Shown: piece by piece, positions 24,055 through 33,237 of the stretch
How positions within the stretch are numbered: the stretch's first letter is position 1
How the letters are laid out: each line of letters opens with the position of its first letter
Assembly: GCA_944393195.1 (NCBI GenBank)
Contig: CALXZG010000009.1
Span: forward strand, 1-46,516
DNA length: 46,516 bases
Direction of reading: 5' to 3'
Origin: an uncultured Alphaproteobacteria bacterium
GTDB taxonomy: Bacteria; Pseudomonadota; Alphaproteobacteria; CAAHEQ01; UBA3637
Made by a program: the position numbers and the translations under genes
Notes under the pieces: model-generated
Database searches by the model: none
Told to the model about the DNA's origin: nothing
The model's input: only the letters and a program-made list of their open reading frames with translations

Positions 24055-24546
24055 TTATAACAAGATATGCTGTCGACTTTCTAAGGCCAACAAATACCGT
24101 TTTAAATCCAACCCGCCGGCATAGCCGGTTAACGAACCGTTTTTTCCGACAACACGATGACACGGAATCACAATCGGCAGGGGATTATGATGATTCGCCA
24201 TTCCGACCGCTCGCGTGGCTGTCGGCTTATCGACACGACGGGCCAACTCCTGATAACTGATTGTCTGACCATACGGAATCGTTTGCAACGCCTGCCAAAC
24301 TTTTTCCTGAAAAGGCGTTCCCTTGGGGGCCAGCGGTAAATCAAATGTTTCCCGATCGCCGGATAAATACTCCGATATCTCTGCAAAAGCCTGTCGAATT
24401 AACGGAGTTTCCCGAATGACTGCACCGTCGGGAATAACCGAATTGGGAAATAAAATATGGGTTAAGGCGTCATTTTCGTCAATAAAACCCAAAGTTCCCA
24501 ACGGAATTTTATAGTAATACAAAAAACGACCGGTTGTTGATGACAT
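24055..24546 (-). CDS. ogt: Methylated-DNA-protein cysteine methyltransferase
   Basis: Suicide repair enzyme that takes the methyl group from O6-methylguanine onto its own cysteine. The 163-residue protein contains FQEKVWQALQTIPYGQTISY (about 85-104), the DNA-binding RAVGMANHHNPLPIVIPCHR with the acceptor cysteine in PCHRV (about 130), and the closing TGYAGGLDLKRYLL. All are diagnostic of the Ogt/AGT family. The short N-terminal domain is also present. AAAGGAGG precedes the ATG. Confidence 0.95.
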   Translation of the reverse strand: MSSTTGRFLYYYKIPLGTLGFIDENDALTHILFPNSVIPDGAVIRETPLIRQAFAEISEYLSGDRETFDLPLAPKGTPFQEKVWQALQTIPYGQTISYQELARRVDKPTATRAVGMANHHNPLPIVIPCHRVVGKNGSLTGYAGGLDLKRYLLALESRQHILL

Positions 24547-24617
24547 ATATCCTCCTTTTTTTTCGGGGCTTTATATAAGGCAAAAATAACCGCAACGCAC
24601 CTGTTCTTTGGACGGGA

Positions 24618-25589
24618 TTAAAACTCCGCTTTGTTCGGTCGCATAAACAATGTTTCGATTTGTGCTTTCGGATCCTGACCGTTATACACAACCTCATACA
24701 ACACCCGACAAATCGGCATATCAACTTGATCCCGTAAGGCATATACCGCTTTCAACGTCGGCACCCCCTCGGCCAATTTATCAAACACGGGACCTTTGAC
24801 CAAACTTTCACCATACGCGCGGTTATGACTGTGCGGCGAAAAAAGGGTCGCTTCATAATCCCCTAAATGCGCCAAACCGTAAGCCGACATCGGATTCCCG
24901 CCGTAATAGGCGATTAAACGACCGACCTCTACCGGTGCCCGCGCCATCAACGCGCCCTTCAACCCGGCCCAGTTAAGCCCATCCAAAATACCGGCCGCCA
25001 AACCAATGACATTTTTTAAGGCAGCCCCGATTTCATTACCGATTAAATCGCTACCATAATAAACGCGAATCAGTGAACTGTTCATAAAATCGGCTATTTC
25101 TTTTTTCGCTGTTTCATCATCCGAATCAATCACGACACAGCTGGGAATTTCACGGATATAATCCTGCACATGACCGGGTCCCATTAGGGCGGCAACCGCC
25201 ACATCCGGTTGATTGATTTCTTCATGAAAAACCTGTGTCAACCGCTTACCGGAACTTTCCTCCAACCCCTTCATAGCCAACAAAAACCGCTTACCGCGTA
25301 AATCATATTGATTCAATTGCCGGCACAATCCGCGTAATCCCTGACATCCGATGGAAATAATAATGAATTGATTAGCCAAAGCTGCCGTTATATCCGTTGT
25401 ATAGGACACATTATCCGGCATTGTCACATATCCGTTATTACCGGTCGCGATTAAGGATTGATACGCCGGATCTTCCTCCAATCCGAACATAAGGGTATCC
25501 GCTTTTTTATATCGCGCGACATAATACCCCAAAAATCCGCCCCAGCGACCACATCCGATAACGGAAACCCGTGAAAAATCAATAGCCAT
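24618..25589 (-). CDS. gpsA: Glycerol-3-phosphate dehydrogenase [NAD(P)+]
   Basis: Makes sn-glycerol 3-phosphate from dihydroxyacetone phosphate for phospholipid synthesis. The 323-residue protein has the N-terminal dinucleotide fold (VSVIGCGRWGGFLGYYVA), LAMKGLEES with the catalytic-region lysine, GPGHVQDY, the signature GNEIGAALKNVIGLAAGILD (about 189-208) and AHLGDYEATLFSPHSHNR. The GPG-H replaces the more usual GPS-F. The C-terminal domain is full length. AGAAAGGAC precedes the ATG. It is read in the same direction as ogt, which follows 70 bases later. Confidence 0.93.
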   Translation of the reverse strand: MAIDFSRVSVIGCGRWGGFLGYYVARYKKADTLMFGLEEDPAYQSLIATGNNGYVTMPDNVSYTTDITAALANQFIIISIGCQGLRGLCRQLNQYDLRGKRFLLAMKGLEESSGKRLTQVFHEEINQPDVAVAALMGPGHVQDYIREIPSCVVIDSDDETAKKEIADFMNSSLIRVYYGSDLIGNEIGAALKNVIGLAAGILDGLNWAGLKGALMARAPVEVGRLIAYYGGNPMSAYGLAHLGDYEATLFSPHSHNRAYGESLVKGPVFDKLAEGVPTLKAVYALRDQVDMPICRVLYEVVYNGQDPKAQIETLFMRPNKAEF

Positions 25590-25607
25590 CTTCTGTCCTT
25601 TCTGTTA

Positions 25608-25746
25608 TGTTGGCACAGAATACCATAACCCCGTCCGGCAATCAAGCCGAAAATAGAGCAAAACACGAAAAAAGCGTTCCTCTTTACAAGAAAGACAAAC
25701 AGGTGTATACTGAAAAAAAATAAAGTTGATATAAGGAGAATCGATA
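25608..25746. repeat. Duplicated upstream segment, copy 1
   Basis: This leader region, running from TTCTGTTATGTTGGCACA to the start of the ankyrin-type gene, recurs with small changes at 26876-27032 before the second gene copy. Both copies include the promoter and ribosome binding site. The duplication unit therefore covered promoter and gene. Confidence 0.85.
25683..25711 (+). promoter_or_regulatory. Promoter of the ankyrin-type gene
   Basis: TTTACA (25683-25688), 17-bp spacer, TATACT (25706-25711). The same elements are kept in the duplicate. Confidence 0.7.
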
Positions 25747-26772
25747 ATGAAAACATGGGACAAGATCAAGTACGCGATTTTCGGGGATCGGCCGAGTTTG
25801 ATAACGGGCTTACGTCCGATTGAAGCCGCGGCACAACGCGGGGATATAGAGGCCGTCCTTTATTATAAAGATCACGGCTCTAAGCAAGAAAATGCCGATG
25901 GTGATCACATTTGGGAAAAAGTACCACTTACGATGGAAACGGCTAAATCTCTGTTGGAACACGGTATTCGTCCGGAAAGGAAAGAGCGCTTCCGTAACGC
26001 ATTAACAAAAATTATGTTCCATGATTTGGAGTCGTTAACACCGGAAAACCTTTTGATATGTCGTTATGCTGGTGTTTCACGTGGTGCGACTTTACCCGAT
26101 GGGACGACTTTTTTCACACAAAAGGGACGTTCCGATGAACAAAAACAAATATGGATCAAGCATGCGACCTCAGAACAAATTGGACGAGAATTTTTATCGG
26201 CTGCCAATCGCGATGATATCACATCCATGATTTCTTTATCCGTAAGCGGAAAATTGGATAAAATAGACTTCCTCAAACTACAGGACGCTTTTATATGTGC
26301 CGCATATCGAGGAAAAGCCGAAACGCTCAAATTGTTATATGATACAAAAAAAATTGATCTTGAATGGACGGAAACAAATGGACGAACGGCAGCTTGGCAC
26401 GCATGTCATAACGGGCGTGTGGAAGCCGCTAAATTTTTAGCTGGTTTAGGAGCTAAATTGAATCATAAAGATAAATGGGGAAATCATCCATTTACGACGC
26501 AAGGGAGCAATTATAATGTTTCCGAAAAAGCGTTACAAGATTTAAAACAAGAACTATTGTACCAAGCTATCGCACAAGATAAAACGGATCAAGTCGATCA
26601 ATTGGTCGAATGCGGAGTTAATTTAGCGACAGCGGGTGCGCGTGATTCTATATCCAGCACAAAAATGCACGAACATATTAACGATATTGTCCGAAAACAA
26701 AAACAATTGAATTCTTCCGATAAAGTTTTCAGCACATCTTCGGTCGTCGCCCCAAAAGGAAGGGGAAGATAA
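25747..26772 (+). CDS. Ankyrin-repeat-like protein, copy 1
   Basis: A 341-residue soluble protein with ankyrin-type helical repeats. The first is RPIEAAAQRGDIEAVLYYKDHG (about 22-43). A clearer set lies at about 170-250, including FICAAYRGKAETLKLLY and GRTAAWHACHNGRVEAAKFL. Such repeats bind other proteins. In host-associated bacteria some are secreted effectors, but there is no signal peptide and no secretion system in this window. AAGGAG precedes the ATG. A decayed paralogue follows directly, showing tandem duplication. Confidence 0.8.
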   Translation: MKTWDKIKYAIFGDRPSLITGLRPIEAAAQRGDIEAVLYYKDHGSKQENADGDHIWEKVPLTMETAKSLLEHGIRPERKERFRNALTKIMFHDLESLTPENLLICRYAGVSRGATLPDGTTFFTQKGRSDEQKQIWIKHATSEQIGREFLSAANRDDITSMISLSVSGKLDKIDFLKLQDAFICAAYRGKAETLKLLYDTKKIDLEWTETNGRTAAWHACHNGRVEAAKFLAGLGAKLNHKDKWGNHPFTTQGSNYNVSEKALQDLKQELLYQAIAQDKTDQVDQLVECGVNLATAGARDSISSTKMHEHINDIVRKQKQLNSSDKVFSTSSVVAPKGRGR

Positions 26773-26875
26773 AACTTTTCCGACAACTACAATACCCGAA
26801 CAACCAATTCATACGGTCAAGTATGCGTCGGGAGTAAAATATGCCCCCTTTTTTATATTAGGTAACGTAATATCT

Positions 26876-27032
26876 TTCTGTTATGTTGGCACAAAATATA
26901 CCGTACCCCGTCCGGCAATCAAGCCGAAAATAGAGCAACGTACGAAAAATGCATATCTCTTTACAAGACAAATAAATAGGTGTATACTCAATAAAGTATG
27001 AGTCACTTCGTAAATCATTAAGGAGAATTCAC
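26876..27032. repeat. Duplicated upstream segment, copy 2
   Basis: This is the second copy of the leader at 25608-25746, including promoter elements and AAGGAG. It shows scattered substitutions and small indels, so the duplication is not recent. From 26773 to 26875, between the first gene copy and this repeat, I see no other feature. Confidence 0.85.
26960..26988 (+). promoter_or_regulatory. Promoter of the ankyrin pseudogene
   Basis: TTTACA (26960-26965), 17-bp spacer, TATACT (26983-26988), kept intact although the gene it serves is broken. Confidence 0.6.
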
Positions 27033-28072
27033 ATGAACGGGTGGGATAAAATCAAATATGCTGTTTTTGGGGACAGGGCCGGTTTTTAAACGGGACTGCG
27101 TCCGATTGAAGCCGCGGCACAACGCGGGGATATGGAGGCCGTCGCCTATTATAAAGAACACGGTTCCCAATTAACAGACGCAAAAGGAAAAGGATTATGG
27201 GACAAAGTCCCCCTTACAATGAAAACCGTCTTTTCTTTAAAGGAAAAAGGCCTTTTCCCATCCAACAAAGCAGAACGTAAAGCCATATTAACCAAAACTC
27301 TGTTCAATGATTTAAAATCTTTGACACCGGAAAGCATTAAAGCTTGCCGTCTTGAAGGTGTTTCCCTCGGCTCATCCTTACCGGACGGAACAACCTTATT
27401 CTCACAAAAGGGACGTTCCATCGAACAAAAAAAGTTTGGATGCAGTTTGCCCATATTTCCCAAGCGAATCAAGAATTTCAAAAAGCCCTAGCACATGGAA
27501 ATGCGCAAGATGCAGATTTGCTGCTTTCCAGCAGTAAAGTTCAGGTAAACGTCCCGGATGCCGACGGACACACTCCGTTATGGCATACCATTCAAAGGGG
27601 ACAATATAAAACCATGGAAAAGTTGATTTCATTGGGGGCCGACATGTCCGTCAAAGATAAACAAGGGGCTTCCCTTTTCGATTCAAAAGCGGGACATTTG
27701 GCATGTCAAATGATGTTAAATCAGGCCGTTGCCAAAAACGACCTTAATAATATCGACGCTTGGTTAAAAAGAGGGGCAACAATCGCCAGTGAAGAATTAA
27801 TGAAATATGCCAAAACACCGGAAATGGTGACCGTTCTTCGCCAGAAAGGGGCTCCTTATCGGGAGGCATTCCAAGAATTGGATAAAAAAGCTCATGTATT
27901 AAAAAGTGATGTGTATCATAAAAATAAAGCCGCTTGGGATGAAATGGCATCATGGAATTGGAAATATCAGGCACTGAAACAATTCCATGACATAGATCAG
28001 GGAAAGGAACAATCCAAACAAAAAGTTCCTGCATCCAAACTGACCGCGGCCGTCCAAAACGGGGGACGATAA
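27033..28072 (+). pseudogene. Decayed ankyrin-repeat-like paralogue, copy 2
   Basis: The start MNGWDKIKYAVFGDRAGF parallels copy 1 but then meets an in-frame TAA at about 27087, where copy 1 has an isoleucine codon (ATA). The frame stays open after it through TGLRPIEAAAQRGDMEAV to about 27430. There an A-run seems one base short and the homologous sequence moves to the next frame (VWMQFAHISQAN onward), which runs open to 28072. Ankyrin-type repeats are visible, for example GHTPLWHTIQRGQYKTMEKL. Two independent lesions make it a pseudogene. The second half could still be translated from an internal ATG. Confidence 0.8.
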
Positions 28073-28109
28073 CAATCATCTGATAAATAGCCAGATAGCG
28101 TAATACACG

Positions 28110-28147
28110 CATACCGGTCGTATTAATGCGGTCGGTATGTTTTTTTT
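28110..28147 (+). terminator. Terminator after the ankyrin pseudogene
   Basis: CATACCG (28110-28116) pairs with CGGTATG (28133-28139), followed by eight T (28140-28147). Confidence 0.85.
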
Positions 28148-28170
28148 ACAATCACAAGTCCCTCATACCC

Positions 28171-29253
28171 CTATCTTTTTTGCATCAGGCACAAGAAAAA
28201 ACCGTCCGTATCCGTCCGCCATGGGGAAAAACGTTTTTGTTTTAAAACCGTATAGCGCGGATGCGTGATCAAAAAACGACTCACCTGATCTTCGTTTTCA
28301 TCCCGCGTCAACGAACAGGTAATATAGGACAAATAATGTCCCGGTTTCACAAACGCTTCGGCACGATTCAAAATATCGGCCTGCAAATCCGTAATGTTTT
28401 TCAACTGTTTTTCCGCCAATTTCCATCGCATATCGGGCGTGCGCCGCCATGTCCCCGTCCCCGAACAAGGGGCATCCACAACCACATGGTCAAACTTTTT
28501 AAACGGTTCCGGCAATTTGGTCACAATCTTAACGATACTGATATGCGCCCGATTCGCGCGCTTGACCAATTCAAACAACCGTTTCGGGGCGGCGTCATAG
28601 GCTTGAATAAAACCTTTGTTCTGCATCATCTGGGCAAAAATTAAGGATTTACCACCGGCACCGGCGCAAAAATCAAAAACATCTTGTTTGGGTTTCACGC
28701 CAATTTCCAAAGCCGCCAGTTGAGCGCCCTCATCCTGAATTTCCACCAGACCTTTTTTATAGGCTTTTGTGTCGGACAAATTACTGTATTCGGCCAAAAT
28801 CATACCATAGGGAGACTGTTTGCACGGCGTCACGGATAATCCTTCCGCCTGTAATAAAGACATAACCTCCTCCCGACGACCGTTTGCCCGCAAAACAATC
28901 GGCGCATTTCCCAATAAAGCGGGTAATTCCCGATCGGCGTCCGGAACATGGGCCGGAAACCAATCGGGTACTTCCCACCGAACCCAATCGGGCGCACCCG
29001 CCATATCGGGAATCCCGTCATTCAATAAATGTGATAATTTACCCGCCCAATCCGCTTCGGGATAAGCATAAGCCAATCGAGCTTTGGACCGTACGGCAGA
29101 CCACACAACCTCCAACAACTGCCGTCGATCATCGGCCGCAATATAGCGGTGAGTCCGCGTATAATCGTTGATAATATCGTTGGCGGGGGTATTACGGGAA
29201 TCAATTTTTTCCAGTAAAAAAGCCGCCGTTTTAATTAATTCTTCACGCGTCAT
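28171..29253 (-). CDS. rsmB: RsmB-like 16S rRNA m5C methyltransferase
   Basis: SAM-dependent RNA cytosine-5 methyltransferase of the NOL1/NOP2/Sun family, most like RsmB (16S C967). The 360-residue product has an N-terminal helical NusB-like region. The catalytic domain follows with motif I VFDFCAGAGGKSLIFAQMM, motif IV DAPCSGTGTWRRTPDMRWK with one key cysteine, and motif VI ITCSL with the catalytic cysteine. The ATG at 29253 overlaps the end of the cytidylyltransferase gene by 11 bases. A longer frame from 29331 is possible but would overlap more. RsmF/NSUN-type relatives cannot be excluded. Confidence 0.85.
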   Translation of the reverse strand: MTREELIKTAAFLLEKIDSRNTPANDIINDYTRTHRYIAADDRRQLLEVVWSAVRSKARLAYAYPEADWAGKLSHLLNDGIPDMAGAPDWVRWEVPDWFPAHVPDADRELPALLGNAPIVLRANGRREEVMSLLQAEGLSVTPCKQSPYGMILAEYSNLSDTKAYKKGLVEIQDEGAQLAALEIGVKPKQDVFDFCAGAGGKSLIFAQMMQNKGFIQAYDAAPKRLFELVKRANRAHISIVKIVTKLPEPFKKFDHVVVDAPCSGTGTWRRTPDMRWKLAEKQLKNITDLQADILNRAEAFVKPGHYLSYITCSLTRDENEDQVSRFLITHPRYTVLKQKRFSPWRTDTDGFFLCLMQKR

Positions 29254-29959
29254 CTCGATGTCCGGATAACCAAGCTGCACATTCCGAAATATCGGTAATT
29301 GTATGGACATCGTGGGCGTATTCGGCGTCAATCAAATAACCATACGGCGCATCATTCAAACTTGTTTCCCGCGACAATTCCGATACACGATGCAGGTATA
29401 ACACACCATCGACATAATATCCCTGGGCCGCATCCTGCCGTCGAACCGTACTGTTCTGCGCTAAAATGGAATGCACCTGCGTCGTACCATCGGGATTACT
29501 TTCAACATAACGCATTAAAACCGGTAACTCATGGATTTGATGAACACTGACACACGCTGACAAATCATGTTTCACAACATGTTCGATAATACCGTCGATG
29601 TGACGCGTCTGACGTAACGGACTTGTCGGTTGCAATAACATGACATAATCAAACGTTTCACCGCGGGCGGCCAATGTTTCAACCGCATGAACAACGGCAT
29701 CAATGGTTTTGGCCGTTGCCGTACATAATTCATCCGGACGCCGCAATACTTTTGCCAAACCGGTTTCTTCGGTCACCCGTGCAACCTTATCATCGTTTGT
29801 CGAACAATATATGGCATCCAAATATCGGGAATGGGCGGCCGCTTCTATCGTCCAAGTAACCAACGGTTTTCCCGCCAAAGGTGTTACATTTTTATCCGGA
29901 ATCCCTATTGACCCGCCGCGAGCCGGAATTAACCCTAAAATCCTTTTATTTCGATACAT
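29243..29959 (-). CDS. Acylneuraminate cytidylyltransferase family (NeuA/PseF-like)
   Basis: Activates a nonulosonic acid such as sialic or pseudaminic acid with CTP for surface glycan synthesis. The 238-residue protein has the nucleotide-binding start LGLIPARGGSIGIPDKNV (about 7-24), STNDDKVARV, MLLQPTSPLRQTRHID (about 104-119) and the later YVDGVLYLHR region. The length suits a single-domain enzyme. The exact sugar cannot be told. The ATG at 29959 has AGAGGAA upstream, so the longer frame to 30025 is not used. No other sugar genes lie nearby. The rRNA methyltransferase gene is coupled to its 3' end. Confidence 0.88.
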   Translation of the reverse strand: MYRNKRILGLIPARGGSIGIPDKNVTPLAGKPLVTWTIEAAAHSRYLDAIYCSTNDDKVARVTEETGLAKVLRRPDELCTATAKTIDAVVHAVETLAARGETFDYVMLLQPTSPLRQTRHIDGIIEHVVKHDLSACVSVHQIHELPVLMRYVESNPDGTTQVHSILAQNSTVRRQDAAQGYYVDGVLYLHRVSELSRETSLNDAPYGYLIDAEYAHDVHTITDISECAAWLSGHRDDA

Positions 29960-30059
29960 GTTATTCCTCTGTTTACTTTTAATATGCTTATTTTGAATGC
30001 TAACACAACCGCCCGTCAAAATCAAGACGGCTTTCTATTATTTTTTCATAAATGGGGGC

Positions 30060-30088
30060 TTGCACTTTTTCGCATTTTCATGTATGGT
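30060..30088 (+). promoter_or_regulatory. Promoter of pflB
   Basis: TTGCAC (30060-30065), 17-bp spacer, TATGGT (30083-30088), about 45 bases before the pflB ATG. Confidence 0.6.
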
Positions 30089-30134
30089 ATTGCCGATCAA
30101 ATAAAAAATCCGTTTAGTAATGAAAGGAAAAATC

Positions 30135-32396
30135 ATGTTTACGGAAGATATCAAACAAGCAAACGCCGAAGCTTGGGCCGGTTTTGTCCCGGGCAAGTGG
30201 ATGGACAACATTGATGTTGTCGATTTCATCCAAAAAAACTATACGCCGTATGAAGGAAACGATTCTTTCTTGGCCGGTCCGACGCAACGCACAACGGATG
30301 TGTGGGCGATTGTTTTGGATCTGATGAAAAAAGAAACGGCCAACAACGGATTATTAGATGCGGATGTATCGACACCGTCGGCGATTGATGCCTATGCGGC
30401 CGGATACATTGACAAAGATAAAGAAATCATCGTCGGTCTGCAAACAGACGCGCCGTTAAAACGGGCCATTATGCCGTACGGCGGATGGCGGATGGTGGAA
30501 GCTTCCTGTGAAGCATACAACCTGCCGATTGACGAAAGAACAAAAGAAATCTTTACAAAATATCGTAAAACGCACAATGAAGGTGTGTTCCAAGCTTACA
30601 CGCCGGAAATTCGTGCCTGCCGGAAATCCGCAATTATTACGGGTCTGCCGGATGCGTACGGCCGCGGTCGTATCATCGGGGACTATCGCCGGGTTGCTTT
30701 GTATGGTATCGATGCTTTAATTCAAGAAAAGAACGAAGAAAAGAATTCGTCCAACCATGCGGCTATGACGGCTGACGTCATTCGTGAACGGGAAGAATTG
30801 TCCGATCAAATTTTGGCGTTGGAAGCCATGAAACGCATGGCCGAATCCTATGGTTGCGATATTTCCAAACCGGCCAAGACATTTAAAGAAGCGGTTCAGG
30901 CCGTTTACTTCGGCTATCTGGCCGCCGTCAAAGATCAAAACGGTGCGGCTATGTCTTTGGGTCGTGTTTCGTCCTTCTTAGACATTTACGCCGAACGTGA
31001 TTTAAAAGCCGGTGTTATGACGGAAGAACAAGCGCAAGAAATCATGGATGATTTCATCATTAAACTGCGTATGATCCGTTTCTTGCGGACGCCCGAATAC
31101 AACGAATTGTTCAGCGGCGATCCGGTATGGGTGACGGAATCCATCGGCGGTATGGGCTTGGACGGCCGGACATTGGTGACGAAAAACTCGTTCCGTATTT
31201 TACACACGCTTGTCAATTTGGGACCGGCTCCGGAACCGAACATGACGGTGCTGTGGTCAACAAAACTGCCGCAAGGGTTTAAAGACTTCTGTGCCAAAAT
31301 TTCCATTAACACATCATCCATTCAATACGAAAACGATGATTTGATGCGCCCGATGTTTGAAAGCGATGATTACGGGATTGCCTGTTGTGTGTCGCCAATG
31401 ATTATCGGTAAGGAAATGCAATTCTTCGGCGCTCGTGCCAACTTGGCCAAAGCCTTGTTATACAGCATTAACGGCGGCGTTGACGAACGTTTGGGTATGA
31501 AGGTTGTTGATGGTTTCGAACCGATTACATCCGAATATTTGGACTACGACGAAGTGTGCAAAAAATTTGATGCGATGATGGATTGGCTGGCCAAAACGTA
31601 TGTCAATGCGTTGAACATCATTCACTTTATGCACGACAAATACTATTATGAAAAAGCGCAGTTGGCTTTGATGGACAAAGATGTTGTCCGGAAGCTGGGT
31701 TGCGGTATTGCCGGTTTCTCGGTGGTTGTCGATTCATTGTCGGCGATTAAGTATGCTAAGGTTAAAGCGATTCGGAACGAACAAGGTATTGCCGTTGACT
31801 TTGAAATTGAAGGGGACTTCCCGAAATACGGTAATAACGATGACCGGGTTGACGCCATTGCCACGAACTTAGTCGAACAATTCATGGACAAAGTGCGCAA
31901 GAATCCGACCTATCGGGATGCGATTCACACTCAATCCATTTTGACGATTACGTCCAACGTTGTGTATGGTAAAAAAACGGGGAACACCCCGGATGGCCGT
32001 AAAGCCAACGTTCCGTTTGCACCGGGCGCTAACCCGTTGCACGGTCGTGACGAATGCGGGGCTTTGGCATCGCTTTGTTCGGTTGCCAAGTTACCGTTTA
32101 AACACGCCAAGGACGGTATTTCCAACACGTTCAGCATTTTACCGGGTTCTTTGGGTAAAGACATGGATGAACGGGTTAAGAATCTGATCGGTTTGTTGGA
32201 TGGGTATGCCACACGGAACGGTCAACACTTAAACGTAAACGTATTGAATCGTGAAGTGTTGGAAGACGCGATGGAGCATCCGGAAAACTATCCGCAATTA
32301 ACCATTCGTGTGTCGGGATACGCCGTGAACTTTATTAAGTTAACGCGCCCGCAACAATTGGATGTTATTTCGCGGACATTCCACGAAAAAATCTAA
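30135..32396 (+). CDS. pflB: Pyruvate formate-lyase
   Basis: Glycyl-radical enzyme that splits pyruvate with CoA into acetyl-CoA and formate during anaerobic growth. The 753-residue protein is full length. It has the catalytic cysteine pair in GIACCVSPM (about residues 416-424) and the C-terminal radical loop [16 protein letters not shown] with the radical glycine about 30 residues from the end. The ATG at 30135 is chosen because AAAGGA lies ahead. The in-frame ATG at 30120 would include that site. The activase gene follows after a terminator hairpin. PFL is oxygen-sensitive, so this points to an anaerobic lifestyle. Confidence 0.97.
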   Translation: MFTEDIKQANAEAWAGFVPGKWMDNIDVVDFIQKNYTPYEGNDSFLAGPTQRTTDVWAIVLDLMKKETANNGLLDADVSTPSAIDAYAAGYIDKDKEIIVGLQTDAPLKRAIMPYGGWRMVEASCEAYNLPIDERTKEIFTKYRKTHNEGVFQAYTPEIRACRKSAIITGLPDAYGRGRIIGDYRRVALYGIDALIQEKNEEKNSSNHAAMTADVIREREELSDQILALEAMKRMAESYGCDISKPAKTFKEAVQAVYFGYLAAVKDQNGAAMSLGRVSSFLDIYAERDLKAGVMTEEQAQEIMDDFIIKLRMIRFLRTPEYNELFSGDPVWVTESIGGMGLDGRTLVTKNSFRILHTLVNLGPAPEPNMTVLWSTKLPQGFKDFCAKISINTSSIQYENDDLMRPMFESDDYGIACCVSPMIIGKEMQFFGARANLAKALLYSINGGVDERLGMKVVDGFEPITSEYLDYDEVCKKFDAMMDWLAKTYVNALNIIHFMHDKYYYEKAQLALMDKDVVRKLGCGIAGFSVVVDSLSAIKYAKVKAIRNEQGIAVDFEIEGDFPKYGNNDDRVDAIATNLVEQFMDKVRKNPTYRDAIHTQSILTITSNVVYGKKTGNTPDGRKANVPFAPGANPLHGRDECGALASLCSVAKLPFKHAKDGISNTFSILPGSLGKDMDERVKNLIGLLDGYATRNGQHLNVNVLNREVLEDAMEHPENYPQLTIRVSGYAVNFIKLTRPQQLDVISRTFHEKI

Positions 32397-32406
32397 TCCG
32401 TCGGGA

Positions 32407-32438
32407 AAAAAGGGCAGCGGGCAACCCCTGCCCTTTTT
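32407..32438 (+). terminator. Hairpin terminator between pflB and pflA
   Basis: An 11-bp stem (AAAAAGGGCAG 32407-32417 with CTGCCCTTTTT 32428-32438) ending in T. It sits only ten bases before the pflA start, so it should reduce pflA expression relative to pflB. Confidence 0.85.
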
Positions 32439-32447
32439 ATATACACT

Positions 32448-33194
32448 ATGACGAAACAGGGATATGTTCATTCAATCGAAACCGGCAGCGCCATTGACGG
32501 GCCAGGAATTCGTTCCGTTATTTTTTTACAAGGGTGTCCGTTTCGATGCCTTTTTTGCCATAATCCGGACACGTGGACACAAACGACCGATCATGTACGA
32601 ACGGTTGAAGAAGTCGTTCAAGAGGCTTTAAAATATCAGGATTTTTACCAACTATCCGGTGGTGGCGTTACGTTATCCGGCGGGGAACCGCTTGTCCAAC
32701 CGGCTTTTGTTGCCGCTGTTTTTCAGGCTTTGCATGCCCGAGGTGTGCATACAGCCTTGGACACATGCGGGTATGTTGATTTAACGCCGGAGGTCAAAGA
32801 GGCCATAAAAAATACCGATCTATTTTTATTGGACATTAAACATTTGCACCCCGATACACACAAAAAGTTAACCGGAAAGCCGAACGATAAAGTGTTGGCC
32901 TTCCTCAATTATTTACGCGATTGCGGTAAAGATATTTGGATCCGTATCGTTTTGGTCCCCGGATACAGCACGGATCCCGCTTATGCACAGGAAGTTGCCA
33001 CCTTTTTAAAGGCTTATCCGACGGTTCGCAAAGTTGAATTATTACCCTATCACGAGCTTGGAAAAGTGAAATGGGAAAAGTTGGGATACACATACCCGCT
33101 GCAAAATATCTCACCGCCGGATAAAGCAACCGTTCAGGCCGTCACGCAGGTTTTTGCCGATAACGGATTTTCTGTTTTAATCAGTAAACCGTAA
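32448..33194 (+). CDS. pflA: Pyruvate formate-lyase activating enzyme
   Basis: Radical SAM enzyme that installs the glycyl radical on PflB. The 248-residue protein has the cluster motif CPFRCLFC (a CxxxCxxC, about 30-37) followed by HNPDTW, then the GGGVTLSGGEPLVQ segment (about 72-85), and the usual DTCGYV and DIKH segments. Full length. No ribosome binding site precedes the ATG, since the terminator T-run ends ten bases before it. Translation may rely on a leaderless or read-through message. Confidence 0.95.
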   Translation: MTKQGYVHSIETGSAIDGPGIRSVIFLQGCPFRCLFCHNPDTWTQTTDHVRTVEEVVQEALKYQDFYQLSGGGVTLSGGEPLVQPAFVAAVFQALHARGVHTALDTCGYVDLTPEVKEAIKNTDLFLLDIKHLHPDTHKKLTGKPNDKVLAFLNYLRDCGKDIWIRIVLVPGYSTDPAYAQEVATFLKAYPTVRKVELLPYHELGKVKWEKLGYTYPLQNISPPDKATVQAVTQVFADNGFSVLISKP

Positions 33195-33201
33195 TTCCGG
33201 C

Positions 33202-33230
33202 TTGACCCCGAATGTAAAATAGCCTATAAC
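33202..33230 (+). promoter_or_regulatory. Promoter of the tandem-ArsR gene, likely leaderless
   Basis: TTGACC (33202-33207), 17-bp spacer, TATAAC (33225-33230). The ATG begins at 33238, eight bases after the -10 end, where transcription itself should start. No ribosome binding site is present. Confidence 0.65.
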
Positions 33231-33237
33231 ACAAACT

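Noticed and set aside
23963-24163. Minus-strand frame ending in GRKVLSILGPFDAEEPSI
   Set aside because: The tail looks protein-like, but the frame runs through the ogt gene and has no start signal. It may at most be a short gene remnant.
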